Shown here one piece after another: positions 16,892-25,879 of a stretch of DNA of 64,000 nucleotides. Within the stretch, counting starts at the first letter, position 1. The number at the start of each line of letters is the position of its first letter. This DNA is from Lachnospiraceae bacterium oral taxon 500 (lineage in GTDB: Bacteria > Bacillota > Clostridia > Lachnospirales > Vallitaleaceae), in the NCBI GenBank assembly GCA_002999035.1, contig CP027241.1, positions 3,137,384 through 3,201,383 on the forward strand. Reading direction: 5' to 3'. Under the pieces are notes generated by a model that was not told the DNA's origin, searched no databases, and was given only the letters and a program-made list of their open reading frames with translations. A program made the position numbers and the translations under genes.

Positions 16892-17842
16892 CTAAAGCTC
16901 CGTTTGCAGTTGCTTGCCATCAGGTAGTGATGCCGCATATCCATTGGGCGCAGCCCCACGGTCAGGCTGCCAGCTTCCCGCTTTGATCGTGCAATGCTTA
17001 TACGGTACGGTATAAACAATCTCATGCGACAGGCAATGGAAATGATAGCCATCCTCGCCGTAGCAAGTGCCATGATCCGAACAAATAATATAAAAGGTAT
17101 CGCCCCGGCGGCCAAACACATCAAACAGCCGCGGCAGGCGGGCATCCACATAGCGAAGCGCCGCCGCATGGGTTTTGACATTATCTTCTTTGGCGCCCGG
17201 CAGATAAAAAGAATTGGGATAATGAATACTGTCAACATTGATATACAAAAATACTTTTTTATCCGGCTCTTGCCTCTCCAGCCGCTGTTCCAGCCAGTCC
17301 AGCTGATGGTCAAAACTTTCCTTGATATGACAGGAAAACGCCGTCCGCCAGACCGATTCCATAAAAAAACCGGGCAAAATCCGGTTAATTTCCGTGCGCT
17401 TATTAAAAAAGCCGACCCCGCCCAAACAAATCGTCTGATAGCCGACTTTTTCCAGGCCCCGGATAAAGCTGTCGCCTTCAAACACAAAGGAATAGGGGTG
17501 AATTTTACCCAAACTTTTATTTTCTCTGGCCACAAATAAACGCTCTCTTTCGTAGAGCGGAACCGGCTCGGCCGGTGAGGGGAGATTCCCGATAAACATC
17601 GCCATGTGCGAGGGAAAGGTATAATTACCGGGGGCGTGGCGCTTCTGCCAGCCGCCGCACCGGTTCAAATTGGGCGTACCGCCGTTTTCCTGCTCCTGCA
17701 TCGCCACATCATAGCGAAGCGTATCCAAACATAAAAAAACAATGTCATGGCTGCCCACAATCCGATTCATATCAACGCTCATCTGCGCTTTCTGCGGATC
17801 ACCAATCACAAACTTCGGCACCTCGGTTACTGTTCTATTCAT
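16892..17842 (-). CDS. STM4013/SEN3800-family hydrolase (sulfatase/alkaline phosphatase fold)
   Basis: 316 residues. The metal-binding start of the alkaline phosphatase superfamily is seen in IVFLCLDTLRYDVA (about 34-47), followed by TPNLNR and APGNYTFPSHMAMF where the catalytic Ser/Thr is expected. FLYINVDSIHYPNSFY and FYIICSDHGTCYGEDGYH supply later metal ligands. Among sulfatase-like proteins this composition is specific to the STM4013/SEN3800 family. It is the third gene of the cluster, between the ATP-grasp-like and STM4012 genes. The substrate is unknown. Confidence 0.88.
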   Translation of the reverse strand: MNRTVTEVPKFVIGDPQKAQMSVDMNRIVGSHDIVFLCLDTLRYDVAMQEQENGGTPNLNRCGGWQKRHAPGNYTFPSHMAMFIGNLPSPAEPVPLYERERLFVARENKSLGKIHPYSFVFEGDSFIRGLEKVGYQTICLGGVGFFNKRTEINRILPGFFMESVWRTAFSCHIKESFDHQLDWLEQRLERQEPDKKVFLYINVDSIHYPNSFYLPGAKEDNVKTHAAALRYVDARLPRLFDVFGRRGDTFYIICSDHGTCYGEDGYHFHCLSHEIVYTVPYKHCTIKAGSWQPDRGAAPNGYAASLPDGKQLQTEL

Positions 17843-17889
17843 TGATTTTTCCCGCTGTCTTTCTTGTTTTCATCTGTTTTGCCTGTCTT

Positions 17890-18903
17890 TCAGCCCTTCC
17901 ATGCTTCCAGTTCCTGTACCTGCCGGCGGTAAATCCGGTTTTCTGCATAAATATCCTGATACAGTAAATCGCCCTGCGCGTTGATTTCAATAATCATTGG
18001 CTTGCCGGCTTTGGTTAATAAAATGTCGAATCCGGCCGAGTGCAGCCCCGGAAAAAGAGCACAGGCCCGGCCGCACAAATTGGCAATTTCTTCTTTGAGC
18101 CCAGCTGTCAAAGCCACATCCGCCAAAGACAGCGGCAAGTTATTTAAATGCAGATTCGTAATCGCTCCGCCTCTTGCCCCGCGCGGCTGGATAAAATCCA
18201 CCCGGCCGAACTGATACATCACCCGCAGGTCATAAACCACGCCGTTTTGAGCTGCTTTGGGCACCCACTGCTCCACCAGCGCGCCGCCGGCCAGCAAAAA
18301 ATCCGCTGTTTTTTGAATGACTGCTGCATCCGTTATCGTTCGGAGCTTTTTGGTATTAAAATATTCGCCGTTTTCTTCCAGCATAGCGGTTTGCGCCGTA
18401 TAGCCCGCCCGCTGCGGATGCAGCTTTAAAGCCAGCACGCCGGCCGCACCCGAGCCGAAATTGGATTTAATAAAAACCTGAAAAATGCGCCTTTCTCTTA
18501 AATAAGAAATAAGCGCAGCAAATCCGCCGCCGGAAAACTCCAGCAGCGGAGTCGCGGCGATTCCCGCCGATAGGAGCCCCCGCTTACAAAGCCGCTTATC
18601 CAGCGTATCACCAATCGCCGCCGGAGTATTCAGAAAGGAAAGCCCTTGCTCTTTGCCCCGACGGCTAAGTTCCTCTAATTTTTGATAATAATTTTTTATC
18701 AGCGGAGTCAGCGCCGCAATTCGGCTATCCGTCCACCTCGGCGGGTCAATCTTCAGCCGGTCGCCCGACTGCAGTGCCGCCAAGCCCTGCTCCCACTCGG
18801 CCTCAATATCAAAAAACCGAAGTGGAATCCCCGCCGCCTGACAGGCCTTGGCAAAATAAATCTGCCTTTTGCTACCGCTTTGGCCAAAAAGTATCAGCGC
18901 CAT
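17890..18903 (-). CDS. STM4014-family ATP-grasp-like protein
   Basis: 337 residues. A pre-ATP-grasp N-terminal part (MALILFGQSGSKRQIYF) is followed by FIKSNFGSGAAGVLAL (glycine-rich ATP loop) and VYDLRVMYQFGRVDFIQPRGA. The C-terminal magnesium and nucleotide segment is AGFDILLTKAGKPMIIEINAQGDLLYQDIY. These features point to an ATP-dependent ligase fold, so the cluster may make an amide or acyl-phosphate bond (inference). Its ATG overlaps the stop of the STM4015 gene by one base. Confidence 0.86.
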   Translation of the reverse strand: MALILFGQSGSKRQIYFAKACQAAGIPLRFFDIEAEWEQGLAALQSGDRLKIDPPRWTDSRIAALTPLIKNYYQKLEELSRRGKEQGLSFLNTPAAIGDTLDKRLCKRGLLSAGIAATPLLEFSGGGFAALISYLRERRIFQVFIKSNFGSGAAGVLALKLHPQRAGYTAQTAMLEENGEYFNTKKLRTITDAAVIQKTADFLLAGGALVEQWVPKAAQNGVVYDLRVMYQFGRVDFIQPRGARGGAITNLHLNNLPLSLADVALTAGLKEEIANLCGRACALFPGLHSAGFDILLTKAGKPMIIEINAQGDLLYQDIYAENRIYRRQVQELEAWKG

Positions 18904-19769
18904 TACTCGGTCAGCATCGGAAAACGATAAATATAGCCATCATCCTCATCAATATCGGTTTCCTGCGGATCATCCAGCACAAACGGCAGACCGGTAGCTT
19001 TTAGGCGCTCCATCATTTCATCACTTAAAAAATGATAGGTCAAGTCAATTTTTTTGAGGTTCTTCAGCTTATCCTTCGCATCCAGCAAAAGCTGACCACC
19101 CTGATCCGTCAGCGTGCCGTTGGAAAAATCCAAAACCTCCAAGCGCAGCAGCGGCAGCACTTCCAGTACTGCTTCGACCACCTCGTCCTGCCATTCGCTG
19201 TCGCCCAGCCCCAAATAAGTCAACTGCCGCATCAACGGACTATGCAGCAAGGTCTTAACATCTTCAATGCCGCCGTCAAAGCCGTATTCCTCGACTCCCA
19301 AATAAAGATTCAGCTTGGTCAGTGCCGGCAATTCTGCCGCAGCCAGTTCATGCAGCACATTTTTGGGCAGTCCCCCGCAAATAATCTCAATTTCCTGCAA
19401 AGCCGCATGGCGAACCTTACCCAGGCTCAAGCCCACGCTGCCCTTAATCGTCAGCTTCTCCAAACCCGGCAGCGCCGCCAGCAGTTCTTCATAATTCCCC
19501 TGCTCAATCCAGGAAACCTCACATTCCTCATAATCCATATCGCCGATAAACAGGCTTTTTAAATGCCGCAGCTTATCTGCGTTGGCCGTGAACTCATCCA
19601 GCAGGCTTTGAACCGAATTATCATAGGATTCGCCCCAGCAGCCAATCACCAACTCATCCAAATCCGGCAGATCTGAATCAGCCAGCACCTCCTGTGCCAA
19701 AGTCAGCGCATCCTTTTCTCCGCTCTCATAATCGTCATAATCATAAAAAAACTTTTCGCTTCTCATCAT
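18903..19769 (-). CDS. STM4015-family leucine-rich-repeat protein
   Basis: 288 residues, acidic, with about seven irregular leucine-rich repeats (for example LRHLKSLFIGDMDYEE, LEKLTIKGSVGLSLG, LTYLGLGDSEW and LEVLDFSNGTLTDQG). The N-terminal segment contains DLDELVIGCWGESYDNSVQSLLDE, typical of STM4015. It has no enzymatic motif and probably is a binding or scaffold component. It is the first gene of the cluster and is preceded by AAGGAAA. The cluster order 4015-4014-4013-4012-4011 is conserved. Confidence 0.85.
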   Translation of the reverse strand: MMRSEKFFYDYDDYESGEKDALTLAQEVLADSDLPDLDELVIGCWGESYDNSVQSLLDEFTANADKLRHLKSLFIGDMDYEECEVSWIEQGNYEELLAALPGLEKLTIKGSVGLSLGKVRHAALQEIEIICGGLPKNVLHELAAAELPALTKLNLYLGVEEYGFDGGIEDVKTLLHSPLMRQLTYLGLGDSEWQDEVVEAVLEVLPLLRLEVLDFSNGTLTDQGGQLLLDAKDKLKNLKKIDLTYHFLSDEMMERLKATGLPFVLDDPQETDIDEDDGYIYRFPMLTE

Positions 19770-20015
19770 TTTCCTTTCCGGCGAATCTGCCTGTCTGTCT
19801 TTGACTTAGCTTTCCCTTGCCCGAAAACCGTGCTTTCAGCCAGGGCGGGTATGTATGGTCTATGCTTTCGGCCGGCGGCATCGTAATTTCCCGTTGTCTC
19901 CCCGCCGACCTAATCATCCGCCATGTTTTATTTTCCCTACGAAAAAATATACCCTGCCGGACAGGCTTTGTCAATGAGTTCCTTACTCAATTTTTATTTT
20001 TTCTTTTTACCGAAA

Positions 20016-20042
20016 AGCTCAAAGCCCGTTTTGCTTTGAGCT
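20016..20042 (-). terminator. Terminator after the 20093 membrane-protein gene
   Basis: Perfect 10-bp arms AGCTCAAAGC (20016-20025) and GCTTTGAGCT (20033-20042). Read on the minus strand the stem is followed by a T-rich run. It separates the membrane-protein gene from the STM4015 cluster. The rest of the 19770-20092 gap holds nothing else I can name. Confidence 0.75.
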
Positions 20043-20092
20043 GAAAGGTTTGTTAAAAATCATCGTTCATCGCCGGACCTTCTGTTAACAAT

Positions 20093-20701
20093 CTACCGAA
20101 TTTTGGCATTGGGACAATGCGCCAGAATATATTGCCAGACAAAGGAGTAATCCTCGGCCTCCACATAAATTTGATTTTTTTCAAGCAAAGAATTCACTTT
20201 AATGACATGACGGTGCGGTAAACCAATCACTGATTTGACCGTTGACCACTGCGAGTAGGAAGATGCCTTGGTTCCGGCTAATATGCCCGCTCCCGCCACA
20301 CCGGCTTTCCCGGTCAGAGCACCGACAAATATTGTCAAATTAGCAATTACCTGAGCCTTTTGATATTGACTGGGGAGCTGGGCATGCAAAATGCCCCGAT
20401 CATCCATGATAAAGAGCACACAATATTTGCCGCCTAAAAAAGCAGCATACAAATAGTACCCAAGTCCGGTAAAGATCATCATTCCTACCAGAAACAAAGC
20501 AAAGACCTTGCTTGTTTCCAAGAATTTATACCAGCCAAAGCCAATATCGTTAATTGAGAGCAGACTGATAAACATCCAGATCCCCAAACAGATCACGCCG
20601 AATATTTTCCACAGAACAAACAAAATGACTGGATTGGTAAATAAATTCAATTCATAAACCCATTGATAAACCCCATCCCGCTGCTCAATATTTGATTTCA
20701 T
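20093..20701 (-). CDS. Membrane protein of unknown function
   Basis: 202 residues starting MKSNIEQRDGVYQWVYEL. Two clear transmembrane helices (about 23-47 and 62-88) are followed by a cytoplasmic-type region with a glycine/alanine-rich stretch (VGALTGKAGVAGAGILAGTKASS) and LPHRHVIKVNSLLEKNQIYVEAEDYSFVW. The layout resembles membrane proteins with a C-terminal PH-like region, but I do not recognise the family. The start at 20701 is chosen because GGAGG lies 8 nt upstream. It is monocistronic with its own terminator. Confidence 0.7.
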   Translation of the reverse strand: MKSNIEQRDGVYQWVYELNLFTNPVILFVLWKIFGVICLGIWMFISLLSINDIGFGWYKFLETSKVFALFLVGMMIFTGLGYYLYAAFLGGKYCVLFIMDDRGILHAQLPSQYQKAQVIANLTIFVGALTGKAGVAGAGILAGTKASSYSQWSTVKSVIGLPHRHVIKVNSLLEKNQIYVEAEDYSFVWQYILAHCPNAKIR

Positions 20702-20919
20702 CAACCATACCTCCATCCCCGAAGTCAGTCAGGTCTCTATCTGTCTAAGTATTATTCTCCAAAGCAACATCCGCTCATGCCGCCGAGCGACTTGAGCCGC
20801 TCTTATTTGACTGAGCAGATAGCCGAATAAACTTACTGCCCGGGATAATATCCTGCTGCTCACTCAAAACTCCTATCCTATATGTTATAGTATATCATAC
20901 CCAAATACCGTCTTTCAAT

Positions 20920-20940
20920 ACTGACAAAAATATTGTCAGT
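20920..20940. promoter_or_regulatory. Perfect inverted repeat in the divergent 20.7-21.1 kb region
   Basis: ACTGACAA (20920-20927), 5-nt spacer AAATA, TTGTCAGT (20933-20940). It sits between the divergent membrane-protein and RidA genes and has operator-like dimensions. No terminator-type T-run follows. Confidence 0.45.
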
Positions 20941-21056
20941 GAAAAATTTATGTCAATTGTGTTTTGTATCTTTTCATGAGATCCCGTGCCCGCCGTCGAA
21001 AGACACAGCAAAGGGAAAACATGATAAAAAATAATTATAAAAACAATAAAGTCCTC

Positions 21057-21085
21057 TTTACTTTCGCTAAATAATTGTTTATAAT
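21057..21085 (+). promoter_or_regulatory. Sigma-A-type promoter of the ridA operon
   Basis: TTTACT (21057-21062), 17-nt spacer, TATAAT (21080-21085), 42 nt before the ridA ATG. Confidence 0.7.
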
Positions 21086-21127
21086 GTATTTGATAATAAA
21101 AAATTATTACAGAGAGGAGAAAAAATT

Positions 21128-21469
21128 ATGCTTTACCGTCCCTATGTCAAAGCTGCCCCCGGCCTTCTGGCTTTTACGTCCGGCCAACTGCCTGTTGTGC
21201 CGGGACAGGAAGAACTTCCGGCCAGCTTTGCCGAACAAGCTGCTGCTGCTTTGGAAAATGTTCTGAAGATAGTAGAAAGTGAAAACGGCTCAAAAAATAA
21301 CTTTGTTAAACTCACGATTTTTATGACGGATTTGTCTTATTTTGACGAATTCAATCAAATATACACCAAGTTCTTTGAAGGCTTCACTCCGCCGGCCCGA
21401 ACCTGCATTGAGGTCAGCCGTCTGCCTCGAAACGCTATGCTCGAGATTGAAGCGATTTTTAGTCTTTAA
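21128..21469 (+). CDS. RidA family enamine/imine deaminase
   Basis: 113-residue YjgF/YER057c/UK114 protein. Family residues are present in LLAFTSGQLPVVPG, AAALENVLKIVE, VKLTIFMTDLSYFDEFNQIYTKFF, PARTCIEVSRLPRNAMLEIEAI; the Arg of PARTCIEV contacts the carboxylate of the imine. RidA hydrolyses reactive enamines released by PLP enzymes, which fits the PLP-dependent lyase encoded next. GAGAGGAG lies 7 nt upstream of the ATG. Confidence 0.93.
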   Translation: MLYRPYVKAAPGLLAFTSGQLPVVPGQEELPASFAEQAAAALENVLKIVESENGSKNNFVKLTIFMTDLSYFDEFNQIYTKFFEGFTPPARTCIEVSRLPRNAMLEIEAIFSL

Positions 21470-21525
21470 CTTTCCCCTGTCAACCAAGAAAAACGGAAAG
21501 ATTTTGCCGAAAAAGGAGAATTCTT

Positions 21526-22746
21526 ATGAAATATGATTTTACTTCCATCTTAGACCGCCAAGGCAGAGATGCCATTGCTGTTGACGGCGTCGGCTCAATA
21601 TCCGGCTTTGCGCCGGAGGGACCGAAAGATGGCTATGATCTCATCCCCATGTGGGTGGCCGATATGAACTTTGCAACTGTGCCTACCATACCGGAGGCCA
21701 TCATTGAGCGGGCCAAACATCCGGTTTATGGTTATTTCCGGCCTACCGATGAATACTTCAATGCCATCATCAAATGGCATGAAACCCGCAACGGTGTCAC
21801 CGGTCTGACCCGTGAATGTATCGGCTACGAAAACGGGGTTCTGGGCGGCGTAGTTTCTGCTCTCACCAGTTATGCCGCACCCGGCGATGCCGTGCTGCTG
21901 CATAGCCCTACCTACATTGGCTTTACCATGTCCATCGGCAACAACGGCTATAAGATCATTCACAGTCCGCTGAAAAAAGACGAAAACGGGGTCTGGCGCA
22001 TGGACTATGAGGACATGGATGCCAAAATTAAGGAAAATCGCATTCATGTCGCTGTTTTCTGCAGTCCTCACAATCCCTGCGGCCGCGTGTGGGAGCGTTG
22101 GGAAATCGAAAAAGCGATGGAAGTTTACAAGGCCAATGACTGCCTGGTAATTTCGGATGAAATCTGGTCCGATATTATTTTGGAAGGATACAAACATATC
22201 CCCACCCAGTCTGTCAGCGAAGATGCCCGGATGCGGACAGTGGCCCTTTACGCCCCCAGCAAAACTTTTAATCTGGCCGGTCTGGTTGGCAGCTATCACA
22301 TTATTTATAATCCTACCATCCGGGATCGCGTCACCGCCAAAAGCACAAAACCTCATTACAATGATATGAATGTGCTGTCCATGCACGCACTGATCGGTGC
22401 TTACAAGCCCGAAGGCTATGAATGGGTGGATGAACTGCGCCAGGTTATTACCGGCAATGTAAACTTTGCCTGTGACTATATTGCCAAACATTTCGAAGGT
22501 GTGGAGGTTTTTAAGCCTGAGGGTACTTATATGCTGTTCCTTGACTGCAGCAAATGGTGCGAAGCTCACGGCAAAACCATTGACCAGCTGGAAAAGGCCG
22601 GCTGGAACGTAGGTGTGGCATGGCAAGACGGACGGATGTTCCATGGCCCCTGCGCAATTCGGATAAATTTAGCTCTGCCTCTGTCCCGGGTACAGGAAGC
22701 TTTTGACCGGCTGAATAAATATGTGTTTAATGGAAAGTGGGTGTAA
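21526..22746 (+). CDS. MalY/PatB-type PLP-dependent C-S beta-lyase or aminotransferase
   Basis: 406-residue fold-type I PLP enzyme. The N-terminal PMWVADMNF is typical of the MalY/PatB (cystathionine beta-lyase) subgroup. Cofactor residues appear in FCSPHNPCGRVW, the aspartate region CLVISDEIWSDI, and the Schiff-base lysine in YAPSKTFNLAG. Members cleave cystathionine or cysteine, or act as transaminases. With RidA and a YheO-type regulator in the operon, catabolism of a sulfur or D-amino acid is a reasonable inference. AAAAGGAG precedes the ATG. The stop is 2 nt before the next start. Confidence 0.9.
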   Translation: MKYDFTSILDRQGRDAIAVDGVGSISGFAPEGPKDGYDLIPMWVADMNFATVPTIPEAIIERAKHPVYGYFRPTDEYFNAIIKWHETRNGVTGLTRECIGYENGVLGGVVSALTSYAAPGDAVLLHSPTYIGFTMSIGNNGYKIIHSPLKKDENGVWRMDYEDMDAKIKENRIHVAVFCSPHNPCGRVWERWEIEKAMEVYKANDCLVISDEIWSDIILEGYKHIPTQSVSEDARMRTVALYAPSKTFNLAGLVGSYHIIYNPTIRDRVTAKSTKPHYNDMNVLSMHALIGAYKPEGYEWVDELRQVITGNVNFACDYIAKHFEGVEVFKPEGTYMLFLDCSKWCEAHGKTIDQLEKAGWNVGVAWQDGRMFHGPCAIRINLALPLSRVQEAFDRLNKYVFNGKWV

Positions 22747-22748
22747 TT

Positions 22749-23309
22749 ATGAGTCAGCAATCTTCAAATAAGCGCCTGGCAGTCGGCGATATCATGCCGG
22801 ACTTCTCCTTTCATACGCCCTTTACCGCTAACCTGACTTTGGCTGACACCGTCCGGAAAGCCGCAAAGACCGTTTTGCTGTTCCTCCGCTACTATGGCTG
22901 CCCCGTGTGCCAGTACGATATCCACCGGTTAGCCGAAAACTATCAGCAGATCACCGCTGCCGGCGGTCAGGCGCTGGTGGTTTTACAGTCCGACCCTGCC
23001 GGTCTTGCCGCACAGCTGCAGCCGGACAGCCTGCCCTTTGAGATTATCTGCGACCCAGACGCTCGGCTCTACAAAAGTTTTGACATCCGGCCGGCCGCTT
23101 CTAAGGCTCAAATGATTGATGCCGACACAATGGTCAAAATCGCCAAAGCGAAAGCCGCCGGCTGCAAGCATGGCGCCTATGAAGGCGAAGAATTGCAGCT
23201 CCCCGCCGCTTTTATCCTCGATCAAGATCGTCATGTGCTCTACGCACACTACGGCAAAAGTGTCAGTGATACCCCGGATGCTCACTCTCTGGCTGAACTG
23301 CTGAAATAG
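22749..23309 (+). CDS. AhpC/TSA-type peroxiredoxin-like protein
   Basis: 186-residue thioredoxin-fold protein. The N-terminal GDIMPDFSFHTPF is peroxiredoxin-like and the active site is FLRYYGCPVCQYDI, where the first Cys lies in the peroxidatic position and a CxxC is formed. The extra C-terminal segment before FILDQDRHVLYAHYGKS fits redoxin-domain proteins of the AhpC/TSA group. It may protect the PLP enzyme pathway from oxidants. The ATG at 22749 follows the MalY stop by 2 nt. Confidence 0.85.
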   Translation: MSQQSSNKRLAVGDIMPDFSFHTPFTANLTLADTVRKAAKTVLLFLRYYGCPVCQYDIHRLAENYQQITAAGGQALVVLQSDPAGLAAQLQPDSLPFEIICDPDARLYKSFDIRPAASKAQMIDADTMVKIAKAKAAGCKHGAYEGEELQLPAAFILDQDRHVLYAHYGKSVSDTPDAHSLAELLK

Positions 23310-23425
23310 TTTATAGCCGCGAAAAAGAACGCCGGTTTGTCACTCAATCATTTCAAATTGCTGTTCATTCACAGGTTTTGATGATTGTACAAACAAGCTT
23401 TATTTCATTGAGAAAGGCTTAAACC

Positions 23426-24109
23426 ATGAAATTCAAAAAATCGGAACAGGAAAGCGCCAAAGAATATTTGCTGGAAAAGTATTTGCCTTTGCTTGACTTT
23501 TTGGCTGAGGTTCTGGGAAAAGATACTGAGATTGTGCTGCATAACGCCAAAGAGCTGGATCAGTCCATCATTGCTATCCGCAATGGCCATGTGACCGGCC
23601 GGCAGGTTGGCCACCCCGCCACCAATCTGGTTCTAAAGCTGATTAAACAAGGGCATAATCAAAAGACTCCCTATATCTGTAACTATACTTCCCGGAGCAA
23701 GCTGACCAGCGGCGGCAATCAGATCCGCTCCTCCAGCTATTTTATCAAAAAAGACGGCGATATCATCGGCATCCTCTGTATCAACCGGGATATTACCAAG
23801 TACCAGTTGTTATTTGACAATATTGCCGAAATCCAAAAAGATTTTGCAATCGATGATTTTGCTTTCAGTGATGAAGTCAAAGAAACCTTTACTTCCAATA
23901 TTCAGGATGTCATCGCCAATGAACTGGCCGTCTTTCATAAAGACGTAACCACTGCTGCCCTGACTCAAGCCGAGAAAATGACGATTGTCAAAGAACTGCA
24001 AAAACAAGGGATTTTCCTGCTAAAAGGTGCGGTTAAAGAAGTCGCCAAGACGCTGCAGACATCCGAACCCACTATTTACCGGTATTTGCAAAACCTCTCG
24101 CATAAATGA
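23426..24109 (+). CDS. YheO/DauR-type PAS-HTH transcriptional regulator
   Basis: 227 residues with an N-terminal PAS-like (YheO) domain: LLDFLAEVLGKDTEIVLHNAKELDQSIIAIRNGHVTGR and IIGILCINRDIT. The C-terminal helix-turn-helix is GAVKEVAKTLQTSEPTIYRYL. Regulators of this type control D-amino-acid or imine-generating pathways and often sit beside RidA. Here it follows the lyase and peroxiredoxin genes with a 116-nt gap and probably controls them. AGAAAGG is near its ATG. Confidence 0.88.
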   Translation: MKFKKSEQESAKEYLLEKYLPLLDFLAEVLGKDTEIVLHNAKELDQSIIAIRNGHVTGRQVGHPATNLVLKLIKQGHNQKTPYICNYTSRSKLTSGGNQIRSSSYFIKKDGDIIGILCINRDITKYQLLFDNIAEIQKDFAIDDFAFSDEVKETFTSNIQDVIANELAVFHKDVTTAALTQAEKMTIVKELQKQGIFLLKGAVKEVAKTLQTSEPTIYRYLQNLSHK

Positions 24110-24310
24110 ATTTATTTTTTCCATTTATGCTTTAGCCATGTAAATATCTAAACTTTCCCTTAATTGAAGTGCTACGCACTTTTGCCCGGGCGGGCTGCCT
24201 AAAAAAGGCTGTTCTAGTTTTGCAGAACATGGGAAAGCCACGGAAATAACTAACCAGTTTTCAGAAAGGAGCAAAGCGACTGGATTAAACCGCAGCCGCT
24301 CACTAAAGTT

Positions 24311-25195
24311 ATGTATATCGGAGGAATTGAAGCCGGCGGCACCAAAGTGAACTGCGCAGTCGGCACCACAGACGGCCGGATTATTGACCAAACTCAGTTT
24401 CCAACCACTACACCACAGGAAACGATTGCCCAAATGCTGAATTATTTTGCCGATAAGGAAATCGGTTCGCTGGGGGTGGCCAGCTTTGGCCCGATTGACC
24501 CCAATCCCGCTTCTCCCACTTACGGCTATATCTTAGATACGCCCAAGCCCCATTGGTCGCACTATAATTTGCTGGCTGATATTAAGCGGGCGCTGCCGGT
24601 TCCGGTCTTTTTTGACACGGACGTCAACGGCGCCGCTTTGGCCGAGCATTACTGGGGGGCCGCTAAGGGGCTGTCCGCCTGCGTTTATCTGACTGTCGGC
24701 ACCGGTATCGGCGGCGGTGCTTATGTTGACGGCAAACTGATACATGGCTTGCTCCACCCGGAAATGGGGCATATTTATGTCCGCCGTCATCAGCATGACA
24801 GCTTTGCCGGGGCTTGTCCTTTTCATGGTGACTGTTTAGAGGGCATGGCAGCCGGACCATCACTGCAAAAACGGTTGGGCGTGGCCGGGAAAGACCTGCC
24901 AGAGGATCATGAGGTTTGGGATTTTATCAGCTATTATTTGGCACAGGCACTGATTAACTATACCATGATTCTGTCGCCGGAAGTCATTCTCTTAGGCGGC
25001 GGCGTAATGAAACAGCAGCAGCTTTTCCCCAAAATCCGAGCACAGTTTGCTAATCTTTTAGGCGGCTATATCAAGCGGGCGCCGCTGCCGGACAATTTGG
25101 ACAAATATATCCGCTTCCCGGAACTGGGTGATTTTGCAGGGCTCTACGGCGCTTTGGCGCTGGCTGTGCCGGCGGAGGGGAAATCACAGCTTTGA
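24311..25195 (+). CDS. ROK family sugar kinase (fructokinase-like)
   Basis: 294-residue ROK kinase. The nucleotide-binding start is GGIEAGGTKVNCAVG, the catalytic Asp is in FFDTDVNGAALAEH, TVGTGIGGGAYV follows, and the ROK zinc motif GHIYV...CPFHGDCLEGMAAG is intact. LGGGVM closes the second half. The sequence is of the ScrK/GmuE fructokinase type that makes fructose 6-phosphate, but glucose or mannose cannot be excluded. No strong ribosome binding site precedes ATG 24311. It ends at a strong terminator. Confidence 0.9.
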   Translation: MYIGGIEAGGTKVNCAVGTTDGRIIDQTQFPTTTPQETIAQMLNYFADKEIGSLGVASFGPIDPNPASPTYGYILDTPKPHWSHYNLLADIKRALPVPVFFDTDVNGAALAEHYWGAAKGLSACVYLTVGTGIGGGAYVDGKLIHGLLHPEMGHIYVRRHQHDSFAGACPFHGDCLEGMAAGPSLQKRLGVAGKDLPEDHEVWDFISYYLAQALINYTMILSPEVILLGGGVMKQQQLFPKIRAQFANLLGGYIKRAPLPDNLDKYIRFPELGDFAGLYGALALAVPAEGKSQL

Positions 25196-25197
25196 CT

Positions 25198-25239
25198 CAA
25201 AAGGCCTATGACTTCTTTCTGCAAGTCATAGGCCTTTTG
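25198..25239. terminator. Strong bidirectional terminator after the ROK kinase gene
   Basis: Perfect 17-bp arms beginning CAAAAGGCCTATGACTT (25198-25214, 25223-25239) around an 8-nt loop. It lies immediately after the ROK stop and between convergent genes. Confidence 0.9.
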
Positions 25240-25317
25240 GAAATTGCCCATCTAAAATCTGATCCGAACGCTCCCTTTCCCTTTTGCTCCGCTCTGATTC
25301 GTACATCGGCTTCTCCT

Positions 25318-25695
25318 TCACATTATCTCTCTGATTTCATTCAGATCATAGCTATCCGTGATTTGACCGTCGATAATCTCATAACCCATACCATTGGCAA
25401 AATCCTCAATAATGGCTGAATAGCCTTGATCGCTTCTGGTCAGGATGATCCGGTAGTCTTTGGTGAAAACATCTTCCATCAACGTTCTGACCCCATCCGC
25501 TTCCCAAACATCCTCTTCCCGGTGCAACACACCGTCAGTATCGCCCTGCTGGATTCTCTCCACTTCCGCCATCATCAGCCGCTCTTTTTCAGGCGAAACT
25601 GCATAATCCACTTTCGCCGTAGCAGATGTCATCACTACTACCAGCAGCGCCAGCGCCAAAACGCCATGCGCTATCTTAAATATTCGGTTCTTCAT
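25318..25695 (-). CDS. Small exported protein of unknown function
   Basis: 125 residues. An N-terminal signal or anchor segment (MKNRIFKIAHGVLALALLVVVMTSATA) is followed by a short acidic domain containing PEKERLMMAEVERIQQGD and YRIILTRSDQGYSAII. I recognise no family. The ATG at 25695 has GGAGG 7 nt upstream. The open frame continues upstream into the 5' leader but that part has no coding character. It has a perfect consensus promoter 180 nt upstream. Confidence 0.65.
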   Translation of the reverse strand: MKNRIFKIAHGVLALALLVVVMTSATAKVDYAVSPEKERLMMAEVERIQQGDTDGVLHREEDVWEADGVRTLMEDVFTKDYRIILTRSDQGYSAIIEDFANGMGYEIIDGQITDSYDLNEIREIM

Positions 25696-25754
25696 ACCCT
25701 TGCCTCCGTCCTTCCTTTTTATCGCAGCCGCCGGCCAAAGTTCAATAACGCTCT

Positions 25755-25786
25755 CCCGGGATAAGCCAAGGAGTTTGATACCCGGC
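25755..25786 (-). other. Hairpin in the 5' leader of the 25318 gene
   Basis: Minus-strand leader of about 180 nt between the promoter and ATG. CCGGG and CCCGG arms (plus strand 25755-25760 and 25781-25786) enclose a loop. No known riboswitch consensus was matched by eye. Confidence 0.35.
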
Positions 25787-25879
25787 GAAGCTTTCCGCTT
25801 TTTTCCCCTTTTGAAAGCAAAGCAATAGGATTTCAAACAATTAAATGTTTTTACGTTTAAAATATATCTTTTCTCTTTT

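Noticed and set aside
21595..22644. A 349-codon open frame antisense to the MalY-type gene
   Set aside because: It is entirely complementary to a clear PLP enzyme gene and its product has no recognisable motif.
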